From an uncultured Hyphomicrobiales bacterium (lineage in GTDB: Bacteria > Pseudomonadota > Alphaproteobacteria > Rhizobiales > Aestuariivirgaceae): a DNA stretch of 8,860 bases. The stretch spans positions 1-8,860 of the forward strand of contig CAIYXE010000097.1 of NCBI GenBank assembly GCA_903930095.1, in the 5' to 3' direction. A program made the position numbers and the translations under genes. Below are positions 1-6,418 of this stretch, piece by piece (within the stretch, counting starts at the first letter, position 1; each line of letters opens with the position of its first letter). The notes below the pieces were generated by a model. That model worked only from the letters and a program-made list of their open reading frames with translations. It did not search any database and was not told where the DNA came from.

Positions 1-625
1 CCGTCTTGCGTGTCGGGTCTGGCACCGTCGGGCCGGAACCGATGATGGCGGGATCATCGCCCGGCACGTCGGAGAGCGCGAGGGTGTGGATGGCGGCTGC
101 CCCCGCGGCCCGCGCCAGCCTGCCGCCCATCACGGCGGAGACCTGCTTCCTGACGCAGTTGAGTTCCGCAAAGTTGGCGCCGCACTGCAGCACCGCCCGG
201 ACCAGGCCGAACTTCTCGTCGATGGAAATGCCGGGCACAGGCTTCGACATCAGCGCGGATGCGCCGCCGGAAATAAGCGCGATGAGCAGATCGCCCGCCT
301 TGAGGGTTCCGGCAAGCGCCAGCGCCCTGTCCGCGGCCGCAAGACTCGACTGATCGGGAACGGGGTGGCTGGCGTGAACGAGGTCAAGCCGCGTCAGCCC
401 ATGCGCATAGCCATGCGGCGCGATGACAAGGCCCTCGAGGGGACCGTCCCAATTCTCTTCCACCGCCTTCGCCATGGGCACCGCGGCCTTGCCGACCGCG
501 ATGACGGCGGTTCGGCCCACGGGCCGTGCGGGCAGGTTGCGTACCACCGCGGCAGCAGGGTTTGCTGCCTCGACAGCGGCTGCAAAAAGCCTGCGCAGGA
601 TTGCCTCATCGTCCGCCACTCTCAT
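1..625 (-). CDS. Glycerate 2-kinase (MOFRL/TtuD-GckA family), N-terminal half, cut by window edge
   Basis: Phosphorylates D-glycerate with ATP to 2-phosphoglycerate, feeding glyoxylate, serine-cycle or tartrate carbon into lower glycolysis; cytoplasmic. The open frame starts at the ATG at 625-623 and is still open at base 1, giving 208 codons of a family that is usually about 410-430 residues, so the C-terminal MOFRL domain lies outside. Family signatures visible: VGKAAVPMA (residues 44-52), SGGASAL (119-125), ELNCVRK (154-160), SDVPGDDP (185-192) and SGPT (197-200), all in the expected order for the N-terminal DUF4147 domain. The start is supported by a strong GGGGGAGG Shine-Dalgarno sequence a few bases upstream. 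It lies 78 bases after the universal stress gene on the same strand, with its own possible promoter. Homologues are sometimes annotated as hydroxypyruvate reductase (ttuD), but the motifs are those of the kinase. Family assignment is firm; the pathway is not visible here. Confidence 0.9.
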   Translation of the reverse strand, partial: MRVADDEAILRRLFAAAVEAANPAAAVVRNLPARPVGRTAVIAVGKAAVPMAKAVEENWDGPLEGLVIAPHGYAHGLTRLDLVHASHPVPDQSSLAAADRALALAGTLKAGDLLIALISGGASALMSKPVPGISIDEKFGLVRAVLQCGANFAELNCVRKQVSAVMGGRLARAAGAAAIHTLALSDVPGDDPAIIGSGPTVPDPTRKT

Positions 626-648
626 GTTCCTCCCCCAACCCCGCGCCC

Positions 649-677
649 TTATTGCGCCAGGCGGGACCGATGCACAA
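649..677 (-). promoter_or_regulatory. Possible sigma70-type promoter of the glycerate kinase gene
   Basis: On the minus strand TTGTGC (677-672) and CAATAA (654-649) are separated by 17 bases. Transcription would start near 642, leaving a leader of about 17 bases that contains the GGGGGAGG ribosome site. The -10 match is weak, so the kinase may instead be read through from the stress-protein gene. Confidence 0.3.
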
Positions 678-703
678 GATGGCGGGGCGGGGTGGCGGAG
701 GCC

Positions 704-1117
704 TCAGCGCGCCACGGTTACGCTGCAATGGGCGCGGCTGGCCACATCGGCGGCGACTGAACCGAGGACCAGGCGGGACACGCCGCGCTTGTCGCCGGTG
801 CCGACCACGATGTGGCCGTAGCCGTTTTCCTCCGCATACTGAACGATGGCGGAGGCGGCCTCGCGGCTCCTCAAGGCCAGCTCATCCACCTGTGACGCGC
901 CCGCCTTGCGGGCTGTCTTGGCCGCCGCATCGAGGATCGACTTCACCTCCGCATCCTCCCAGTTGTAGATCAGAGGACCGCGCACGCCGCCCCGCGCCAC
1001 GTTCACCGCACAGATCGACAGGCTGGCGCCGAGCTTCGCCGCAAGCAGCCCGGCGAGTTCAACTGCATGTGTGGAATTCTCCGTACCGTCGGTGGCACAG
1101 AGTATCTTGCTGGTCAT
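704..1117 (-). CDS. Universal stress protein (UspA family), single domain
   Basis: A 137-residue single Usp domain, the usual length for a stand-alone UspA-type protein. Such cytoplasmic proteins form dimers, often bind ATP, and help survival under starvation, redox or low-oxygen stress. Visible features: the N-terminal strand KILCATDG (residues 4-11) with the conserved Asp10, and the C-terminal nucleotide loop GTGDKRG followed by LVLGS (106-120) and the closing strand SVTVAR. The standard loop is G-2x-G-9x-G-S/T; here the first Gly (106) and the final GS (119-120) fit, but the second Gly is Asp109, so ATP binding is likely but not certain. The ATG at 1117 follows GAGGAG at a 7-base spacing. 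It is separated from the upstream metallopeptidase by 105 bases that hold a promoter-like pair and an FNR/FixK-like box, which suggests separate, oxygen-linked control. The stop at 704 lies 78 bases before the glycerate kinase. Confidence 0.9.
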   Translation of the reverse strand: MTSKILCATDGTENSTHAVELAGLLAAKLGASLSICAVNVARGGVRGPLIYNWEDAEVKSILDAAAKTARKAGASQVDELALRSREAASAIVQYAEENGYGHIVVGTGDKRGVSRLVLGSVAADVASRAHCSVTVAR

Positions 1118-1129
1118 GGAACGCTCCTC

Positions 1130-1158
1130 GATACCGGTTAATGATCAGGATCGTTCAA
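1130..1158 (-). promoter_or_regulatory. Possible promoter of the universal stress protein gene
   Basis: Minus-strand TTGAAC (1158-1153) and GGTATC (1135-1130) are separated by exactly 17 bases. The predicted start point near 1122 leaves only a few bases before the GAGGAG ribosome site ahead of the ATG at 1117. The -35 element is good, the -10 element moderate. Confidence 0.35.
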
Positions 1159-1185
1159 GGATGGGCGGCGCTGATGGCGGCCGCC

Positions 1186-1199
1186 TTGATTTCGGTCAA
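1186..1199. promoter_or_regulatory. FNR/FixK-type operator-like palindrome upstream of the stress-protein gene
   Basis: The plus strand reads TTGAT-TTCG-GTCAA. The known FNR/FixK/Anr consensus is TTGAT-N4-ATCAA, so nine of the ten defined bases match. The centre is about 75 bases before the stress-protein start codon and about 70 bases before the start point predicted from the promoter pair at 1130-1158, near the -71.5 position used by class I Crp/FNR activators. Universal stress genes are well-known members of FNR/FixK regulons in alphaproteobacteria. The match is seen; the regulation is inferred. Confidence 0.45.
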
Positions 1200-1201
1200 C
1201 A

Positions 1202-1230
1202 GCCTCGCCCGCCGGGGCGGGATCAGAGGC
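1202..1230 (-). terminator. Hairpin at the metallopeptidase stop codon, possible weak terminator
   Basis: Outer arms GCCTC (1202-1206) and GAGGC (1226-1230) enclose inner arms CCCGC (1208-1212) and GCGGG (1217-1221) with a 4-base loop and a small internal bulge. The structure includes the stop codon of the metallopeptidase gene. No run of T follows on the minus strand, so it is not a canonical intrinsic terminator; it may slow polymerase or protect the 3' end. Confidence 0.3.
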
Positions 1231-2203
1231 TGCCGGTCGCGAAGGTATCGCAGTCGCGCAGGCTCTTCGCGCTGAAGCCACGCTTGAACCACTGCACGCG
1301 CTGGGCGGAGGTGCCATGGGTGAAGGACTCCGGCACCACATAGCCCTGGGACTTCTTCTGCAGGCGGTCGTCGCCAATGGCGGCGGCGGCGTTGAGGCCC
1401 TCCTCTATGTCGCCTTCCTCGAGGATGTTGGCGGAGGCATTCGCCTCCTGGGCCCAGATACCGGCGAAGCAGTCGGCCTGAAGCTCCATGCGCACGGAGA
1501 GCGCATTGCCCTCCTCCTGCGAGACGCGCATGCGGCGTGCCGTGACCTTGCCCGCGATGCCGAGCAGGTTCTGCACATGGTGGCCCACCTCATGCGCGAT
1601 CACGTAGGCCTGCGCAAAGTCACCGGGCGCGCCGAGCTTGTTCTTCATGTCCTGATAGAAGCTCAGGTCGATATAGACCTTCTTGTCTCCCGGGCAGTAG
1701 AAGGGCCCCATGGCCGACTGCCCCATGCCGCAGGCAGACTGGACGAAACCATCGAACAGCACGAGCTTGGGCTTTTCATAGGGCTGCCCAATCTGCGTGA
1801 AGATCTGGTCCCAGACACGGCTGGTGGAGCCGACCACGCGCGCCACGAATTCCTTGCCGGCATCCGATTTGGCGCTCGCCGTGGTGTTGCCCGGCGCTGG
1901 AACGCCGCTGTTGTCCGTGATGTCTGTCTTGGCGTCAGGGATCGTGATCTGGCTCTCCGTCCCGCTGGGCACAGGCATTCCGCCCGGGTTCAGGACGTGA
2001 AGCAGATCAATGCCGAACAGCTTCAGGACAAAGTAGATCGCGACCATGAACAGGATGGTCCTGAGGCTGAATCCGCCGGCGCGCCCGCCGCCCATCGGGA
2101 TGTTGATGCGCCCGCCGCGGCCGCCGGGCATGCCGAAGCCGCCACCCTGGCCGCGCCGGTCCTCGATGCTGTCGTAGTCGGGCTTTTCGTTGTCGAGGCG
2201 CAT
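1223..2203 (-). CDS. Membrane-anchored neutral zinc metallopeptidase (YpfJ/KPN_02809 family)
   Basis: A 326-residue protein of the putative neutral zinc metallopeptidase family (PF04228). Domain order: a charged, glycine- and arginine-rich N-terminus (about 1-45), one hydrophobic membrane segment (about 48-70), a linker rich in Thr, Ser, Pro and Asp (about 72-115), then the peptidase domain. The zinc site HEVGHH is at 204-209, and ELQADCFAG at 240-248 likely supplies the third ligand. The peptidase part has four cysteines (158, 170, 245, 318), which fits disulfides in the periplasm, with the basic N-terminus left inside. Family length is usually about 280-300, the surplus here being the Gly-rich head and the linker. 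The physiological substrate of the family is not established. The start at 2203 has AAGGA about 8 bases upstream. It lies 32 bases behind the reductase gene, so it is probably the third gene of the ligase operon, although its function gives no obvious link to those two. Confidence 0.9.
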   Translation of the reverse strand: MRLDNEKPDYDSIEDRRGQGGGFGMPGGRGGRINIPMGGGRAGGFSLRTILFMVAIYFVLKLFGIDLLHVLNPGGMPVPSGTESQITIPDAKTDITDNSGVPAPGNTTASAKSDAGKEFVARVVGSTSRVWDQIFTQIGQPYEKPKLVLFDGFVQSACGMGQSAMGPFYCPGDKKVYIDLSFYQDMKNKLGAPGDFAQAYVIAHEVGHHVQNLLGIAGKVTARRMRVSQEEGNALSVRMELQADCFAGIWAQEANASANILEEGDIEEGLNAAAAIGDDRLQKKSQGYVVPESFTHGTSAQRVQWFKRGFSAKSLRDCDTFATGSL

Positions 2204-2235
2204 GTGAAACCGTCCTTGAACTGCGGCGGCCCTGC

Positions 2236-3207
2236 TCAGGCCTTCCGGCAGCGGAATTTGCAGAGATCATACACCAATTGCAAGCTCGGCGTGGCAATTT
2301 TCACAATCCCGGCGAGTTCGATGACCACCCCGAGCAGGGCCTCGAGTTCGGTTGGACGGCCCGCCTCCACGTCCTGCAACATGGAGGTGCGGTGTGCGCC
2401 CACCTTTGCCGCCATGTCCATGCGCTCCTCCGCATCGACGGCAAAGCTGACGCCCAGCGCCCCGGCCACGGCGCGGGCCTCTTCCATCATCGCGCGGATG
2501 ACCCGGCGGGTGCCGGGGTCGGTGGCGAGGTCCACGAGCGTTCCGCCTGTCAGCACGCTGACCGGGTTGAAGCTGAGATTGCCCCAGAGCTTGAGCCAGA
2601 TCTCGTTCCTGAGATTGGGCCGCACCGGGCTCTTGATGCCGGCCGCGGTCAGGAGGCCGCTCAGCAGGCTGGCGCGTGCCGTCTTCCCGCCCGTGGGCTC
2701 GCCGATGGGCATGCGATCGCCGTAGTGGTGCGCGATGACGCCCGGCGCCTCAAGCTCGGCGGCCTGCCAGACCACGGAGCCGATGGCGCGCTCCGGCCCA
2801 AGCCGGTTCCAGATCTCGCCGCCCGGATCGACGCTTTCGAGCCTCGTTCCCTCCAGCGGGCCGCCGATGCCGTAAAAGTACCACCAGGGCAGCCCGTTCT
2901 GCGCAAAGAGGATCGCCGTATCCCTGCCGATGAGCGGCATGAGATCGCCGATGACGCCCTGCACGCCATGCGCCTTGATCGCCAGGATGATGAAATCCTG
3001 AGGCCCCAGCGCGCGCGGGTCATCCGTCACGCGCGGCCGCACGAGGTGGGTCTCTCCCGCCTGCCGCAGCGTAAGGCCGTTGGACTGCATCGCCGCGAGA
3101 TGAGCCCCGCGCGCGACGAGCGAAACCTCCGCCTCACCCTTCATTGCCAGGCGTGCGCCGATGTAGCCGCCGATGGCGCCCGCGCCGAAAACGCAGATCC
3201 TCGTCAT
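2236..3207 (-). CDS. Ketopantoate reductase family protein (PanE/ApbA-like 2-oxoacid reductase)
   Basis: A 323-residue NADPH-dependent reductase of the family that turns 2-dehydropantoate into pantoate, the pantothenate and CoA branch. The Rossmann dinucleotide loop GAGAIGG is at residues 8-14. AQNGLPWW (102-109) matches the conserved Asn-Gly segment. The IWLKLWGN segment (203-210) carries the probable catalytic Lys206, and [19 protein letters not shown] (275-293) carries the conserved Asp/Glu region of the C-terminal helical domain, with Glu287 as the likely substrate-binding residue. All expected catalytic elements are present and the length is normal. The ATG overlaps the stop of the acyl-CoA ligase gene as ATGA (3207-3204), with no strong ribosome site of its own, which points to translational coupling. 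Many PanE paralogues found outside pantothenate operons act on other 2-oxoacids, and the WWYFYG extension after Asn-Gly suggests a paralogue subfamily, so I give no gene symbol. Family call firm, substrate unknown. Confidence 0.88.
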   Translation of the reverse strand: MTRICVFGAGAIGGYIGARLAMKGEAEVSLVARGAHLAAMQSNGLTLRQAGETHLVRPRVTDDPRALGPQDFIILAIKAHGVQGVIGDLMPLIGRDTAILFAQNGLPWWYFYGIGGPLEGTRLESVDPGGEIWNRLGPERAIGSVVWQAAELEAPGVIAHHYGDRMPIGEPTGGKTARASLLSGLLTAAGIKSPVRPNLRNEIWLKLWGNLSFNPVSVLTGGTLVDLATDPGTRRVIRAMMEEARAVAGALGVSFAVDAEERMDMAAKVGAHRTSMLQDVEAGRPTELEALLGVVIELAGIVKIATPSLQLVYDLCKFRCRKA

Positions 3208-4706
3208 GCCAGCCCCAGCTTCTGGGCAAGCCCGATGCGCTGCAGCTTGCCGGTCGCGCCCTTGGGGATCTCCTCGAGGATCACGATGCGCTTCGGCACC
3301 TTGAAGGCGGCGAGGCGCTGGTTGGCGAAGTCCTGCAACTCCCGCTCGCCGGCGGAGGCGCCCTCGCGCAGCATCACGGCGGCCGCAACCTCCTCGCCGA
3401 GCTTGTCATGCGGCATGGCGAAGGTGACGGCCTGCGCCACCGCATCATGCTCCATCAGCACCTCGTCCACCTCCATCGGCGCCACCTTCTCGCCGCCGCG
3501 GTTGATGATTTCCTTGAGCCGGCCCGTGATCTTGAGGAAACCGTCCTCGTCCATGAAGCCCTGGTCGCCCGTGTGGAACCATCCGAAGGCAAAGCCCTGC
3601 TCATTGGCGGACGGATTGTTTTCATAGCCGGGCGTGACGTTGGGCCCACGCGTGACAACCTCGCCCTCCTCGCCGGGGCCGAGCAGCCGCCCGTCAGGCG
3701 ACATCACCTGAACCTCGGGCCCTGCCGCGCACCCCACGAAGCCCGGCTTGCGCCTGCCCGGCGGCAGCTGGTTCGAGGTCATCTGGTGGGCGTTCTCGGT
3801 CATCGCATAGGCCTCGATGACCGGGCAGGAGAAGGCAGCCTCCAGGGCATGGAACACCGGCACGGGAAGCGAGGCCGAGCTTGAGCGGATGAAGCGCAGC
3901 GGATGGGCCTTGATGATGTCCTCGTTGCGCCCGGCGCGTGCCAGGATGGCCTGGTGCATGGTGGGCACGGCCGTGTACCAGCTGGGTTTCGCCTCCTCCA
4001 TCTGCGCGAAGAACTTCAACGCATTGAAGCCCTGCGTGGCGAAGATCGATCCTCCCGCGGTAAATGTCGCGAGCACGGCGGCAACCAGCCCATGGATGTG
4101 GAACAGCGGCATGATGCTGAGGCAGCGGTCGGCCTCGGTGAGGCGGAGCGTACCGCGGATGTTGTTGGCGGACGCAATCAGGTTGGCATGCGTCAACGGC
4201 ACGATCTTGGGCCGGGAGGTGGTGCCGGAGGTGTGGAGCACCAGCGCCACGTCGGCGCTCTCCGCCGCACCCTGCCTGACGGCGGGGCCCGCCGCGCCGC
4301 CTGAGAGCGTGAAGGCCCCCGCCTCGCGCGCGGGGTGAAGCGTCAAGACCGGAATGCCCAGCCGGTGCGCGGCGGCGATGGCGGGCGATGTGCTGGCCTC
4401 CTCCACCAGCAGGGCCCTGGCCTTCAGGTCCTCCATGTAGAAGTGGAACTCCTCCTCCCGGTAGGCGGGGTTGAGCGGCGCGGCGGTGACGGCACTTGCC
4501 GCCGCAACGAAAGCTGCCGCCATGTCCGGCCCGTTGGGCAGCACCATGGCCAGCCTGTCATTGCGCTGAAGGCCCAGGGCGCGGAGCGCCACCAGCGTCT
4601 CCTCGCACAGGGAGGCAAACAGGCCATAGCCGAGGCCGGCGCGGCCGGAGGCGGAGATGGCGGCATCGCCCGGAGGGCGGGCATCGATGAGGCTTTTCAG
4701 GATCAT
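3204..4706 (-). CDS. AMP-forming acyl-CoA ligase, oxalate-CoA ligase (AAE3/Pcs60)-like
   Basis: Activates a carboxylic acid with ATP to an acyl-adenylate and then transfers it to CoA. Counted from the chosen start (500 residues), the ANL-family motifs are complete: P-loop HTSGTTSRPK (158-167), YAMTE (300-304), WFHTGD (376-381), hinge GRLKEIINRGGEKV (395-408) and the catalytic lysine in GATGKLQR (Lys487). Stretches such as HTSGTTSRPK-VPLT, PSWYTAVPT-HQ, EAYAMTE and FGWFHTGD closely resemble plant and yeast oxalate-CoA ligase AAE3/Pcs60 as I remember them, so oxalate or another small acid is the best substrate guess. The start is uncertain. An in-frame GTG at 4748 and ATGs at 4724 and 4718 also exist. 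I prefer the ATG at 4706 because homologues begin at about that point and because a promoter-like pair sits just ahead of it; none of the candidates has a ribosome site. It is first in a minus-strand operon and overlaps the reductase gene by 4 bases. Confidence 0.87.
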   Translation of the reverse strand: MILKSLIDARPPGDAAISASGRAGLGYGLFASLCEETLVALRALGLQRNDRLAMVLPNGPDMAAAFVAAASAVTAAPLNPAYREEEFHFYMEDLKARALLVEEASTSPAIAAAHRLGIPVLTLHPAREAGAFTLSGGAAGPAVRQGAAESADVALVLHTSGTTSRPKIVPLTHANLIASANNIRGTLRLTEADRCLSIMPLFHIHGLVAAVLATFTAGGSIFATQGFNALKFFAQMEEAKPSWYTAVPTMHQAILARAGRNEDIIKAHPLRFIRSSSASLPVPVFHALEAAFSCPVIEAYAMTENAHQMTSNQLPPGRRKPGFVGCAAGPEVQVMSPDGRLLGPGEEGEVVTRGPNVTPGYENNPSANEQGFAFGWFHTGDQGFMDEDGFLKITGRLKEIINRGGEKVAPMEVDEVLMEHDAVAQAVTFAMPHDKLGEEVAAAVMLREGASAGERELQDFANQRLAAFKVPKRIVILEEIPKGATGKLQRIGLAQKLGLA

Positions 4707-4713
4707 GCGGGCA

Positions 4714-4742
4714 GTCATGCGCATTTGCGCGCGCGCCGTCAA
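4714..4742 (-). promoter_or_regulatory. Possible leftward promoter of the acyl-CoA ligase operon
   Basis: Minus-strand TTGACG (4742-4737) and CATGAC (4719-4714) are 17 bases apart. The predicted start point falls at or next to the ATG at 4706, which would give a leaderless message. The -35 match is good (TTGAC), the -10 weak. It requires that translation begins at 4706 and not at the GTG at 4748. Confidence 0.3.
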
Positions 4743-4752
4743 CGGCACGCAA

Positions 4753-4781
4753 TTGAAGGGCTGGCCCGCATCCGCTAAGAC
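4753..4781 (+). promoter_or_regulatory. Possible promoter of nadE-gltX, leaderless type
   Basis: TTGAAG (4753-4758) and TAAGAC (4776-4781) have a 17-base spacer. Only 8 bases lie between the -10 hexamer and the nadE ATG at 4790, and those bases (CCCCAGCC) contain no purine-rich ribosome site, so transcription would start at or beside the ATG. Confidence 0.35.
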
Positions 4782-4789
4782 CCCCAGCC

Positions 4790-6418
4790 ATGACCGACAG
4801 ACTCATCATCGCGCTGGCCCAGCTCAACCCCACGCTCGGGGCTATCAACGCCAATCTCGCCCGTGCCCGCAAGGCGCGCGAGCAGGCGCAGGAGGCGGAC
4901 CTCATCCTGTTCCCGGAACTCTATATCTGCGGCTACCCGCCGGAGGACCTGGTGCTGCGCCCCTCCTTCGTCGCGGCCTGCCGCGCCGCGGTGGAGGAAC
5001 TGGCGAAGGATACGGCGACGGGGCCTGCCGTGCTGATGGGCCTTCCCTGGCGTGAGGGGCCGCATCTCTACAATTCCGTCGCCCTCCTCGCCAACGGACG
5101 AATCGAGACCGTCCGGCACAAGTTCGACCTGCCGAACTACGGCGTCTTCGACGAGAAGCGGGTGTTCGACGCCGGGCCCGCACCTGGCCCCATCGCCTTC
5201 AAGGGCGTGAGGATCGGCGTGCCGATCTGCGAGGATATCTGGACGGAGGAAACCTGCGAGACGCTGGCGGAGACGGGGGCGGAACTGCTGCTCGTTCCGA
5301 ACGGCTCGCCCTTCGAGCGCAACAAGGACGACGTTCGCCTCAACCTCGTCGTCGCGCGCGTCACCGAAACGGGACTGCCCATGGCCTACCTCAACCAGGT
5401 GGGCGGGCAGGATGAGCTCGTCTTCGACGGCGCCTCCTTCGTGCTCAATGCCGACCGCAGCATCGCCTGGCAGATGCCGATGTTCGAGGAGCAGCTCGCG
5501 CTGACCGAATGGCGCCGCGAAACGGATGGCTGGCGCTGCATGCCGGGCGAAATCGTGACCCTTCCGGAGAAGGAAGAGGAAACCTGGCAGGCCTGCGTGC
5601 TGGGCCTGCGCGACTATGTCTTGAAGAACCGCTTTCCCGGCGTGGTGCTGGGCCTCTCCGGCGGAATTGACTCCGCCGTCGTCGCCGCCATGGCGGTGGA
5701 TGCGCTGGGGGCTGACAAGGTCCACTGCGTGATGCTGCCCTATGCCTACACCAGCCGCGAAAGCCTGATCGACGCCGAGGAATGCGCGAAGCTGTTGCAG
5801 GTGCGCTATGACGTGGTGCCCATCAAGCAGCCGGTTGAGGGCTTCCTGTCTGCGCTGCAGCCCATGTTCGAAGGCACGTCTCCCGGCATCACGGAGGAAA
5901 ACCTCCAGTCGCGCGCCCGCGGCGTGATCCTGATGGCGATTTCCAACAAGTTCGGATCGATGGTGCTGACCACCGGCAACAAGTCCGAGATGTCGGTCGG
6001 CTATGCAACGCTCTATGGCGACATGAACGGCGGCTACAACCCGATCAAGGACGTCTACAAGACGGAGGTCTACCGCCTGGCCGCCTGGCGCAACGGGCGC
6101 GGCTACGTGATCCCCGAGCGCATCATCACCAAGGCGCCAACGGCTGAACTGCGCGAGAACCAGACAGACCAGGATTCGCTGCCACCCTATGGCGTGCTCG
6201 ACACGATCCTCGAATCCCTGGTCGAGAAAGAGATCCCCGTGGCGGAGATCATCGCCGCCACCGGCTATGACGAGGCCCTGGTGAAGCGCGTGCAGCACAT
6301 GCTCTATGTGGCCGAATACAAGCGGCGCCAGGCGGCACCGGGCGTCAAGATCACGCGGCGCAACTTCGGGCGGGACCGGCGCTACCCGATCACCAACGGC
6401 TTCCGGGACGGGCGATGA
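4790..6418 (+). CDS. nadE: Glutamine-dependent NAD+ synthetase
   Basis: Final step of NAD+ synthesis: deamido-NAD+, ATP and glutamine give NAD+, AMP, pyrophosphate and glutamate. The 542-residue protein has two domains. Residues about 1-260 are a nitrilase-type amidotransferase with the catalytic triad visible as Glu43 ([14 protein letters not shown]), Lys111 ([11 protein letters not shown]) and Cys147 (GVPICEDIW). Residues about 265-542 are the synthetase domain with the pyrophosphate loop SGGIDS (290-295), TTGNKSE (394-400) and [19 protein letters not shown] (410-428). Length is normal for the two-domain bacterial form (about 540-580), so the cell can use glutamine and does not depend on free ammonia for this step. 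No ribosome site precedes the ATG; a promoter-like -10 element lies 8 bases upstream. Its TGA overlaps the gltX ATG as ATGA. The reading frame is intact and all key residues are present. Confidence 0.96.
   Translation: MTDRLIIALAQLNPTLGAINANLARARKAREQAQEADLILFPELYICGYPPEDLVLRPSFVAACRAAVEELAKDTATGPAVLMGLPWREGPHLYNSVALLANGRIETVRHKFDLPNYGVFDEKRVFDAGPAPGPIAFKGVRIGVPICEDIWTEETCETLAETGAELLLVPNGSPFERNKDDVRLNLVVARVTETGLPMAYLNQVGGQDELVFDGASFVLNADRSIAWQMPMFEEQLALTEWRRETDGWRCMPGEIVTLPEKEEETWQACVLGLRDYVLKNRFPGVVLGLSGGIDSAVVAAMAVDALGADKVHCVMLPYAYTSRESLIDAEECAKLLQVRYDVVPIKQPVEGFLSALQPMFEGTSPGITEENLQSRARGVILMAISNKFGSMVLTTGNKSEMSVGYATLYGDMNGGYNPIKDVYKTEVYRLAAWRNGRGYVIPERIITKAPTAELRENQTDQDSLPPYGVLDTILESLVEKEIPVAEIIAATGYDEALVKRVQHMLYVAEYKRRQAAPGVKITRRNFGRDRRYPITNGFRDGR

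Larger units (their letters stand above)
4707..4789. other. Divergent intergenic control region between the acyl-CoA ligase and nadE
   Basis: Only 83 bases separate the two preferred start codons, yet each direction has its own promoter-like pair inside this space. A GCGC-ATTT-GCGC inverted repeat (4719-4730) sits in the spacer of the leftward pair and overlaps a run of alternating C and G up to 4736. It could be an operator, but self-complementary GCGC words are frequent in such GC-rich DNA. Confidence 0.4.

Noticed and set aside
6..821. Several plus-strand frames at the left edge
   Set aside because: The minus strand encodes clear glycerate 2-kinase and Usp motifs; the plus-strand products are compositionally biased shadows.
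1208..1221. The inner GC-rich palindrome alone as an operator
   Set aside because: Short GC palindromes are expected often at this base composition; only the nested structure was kept, at low confidence.
1316..3627. Long plus-strand open frames of 469 and 449 codons opposite the metallopeptidase, reductase and ligase genes
   Set aside because: They overlap well-supported genes, are low in complexity (Arg, Ala, His rich), have no family motifs and cross gene boundaries on the other strand.
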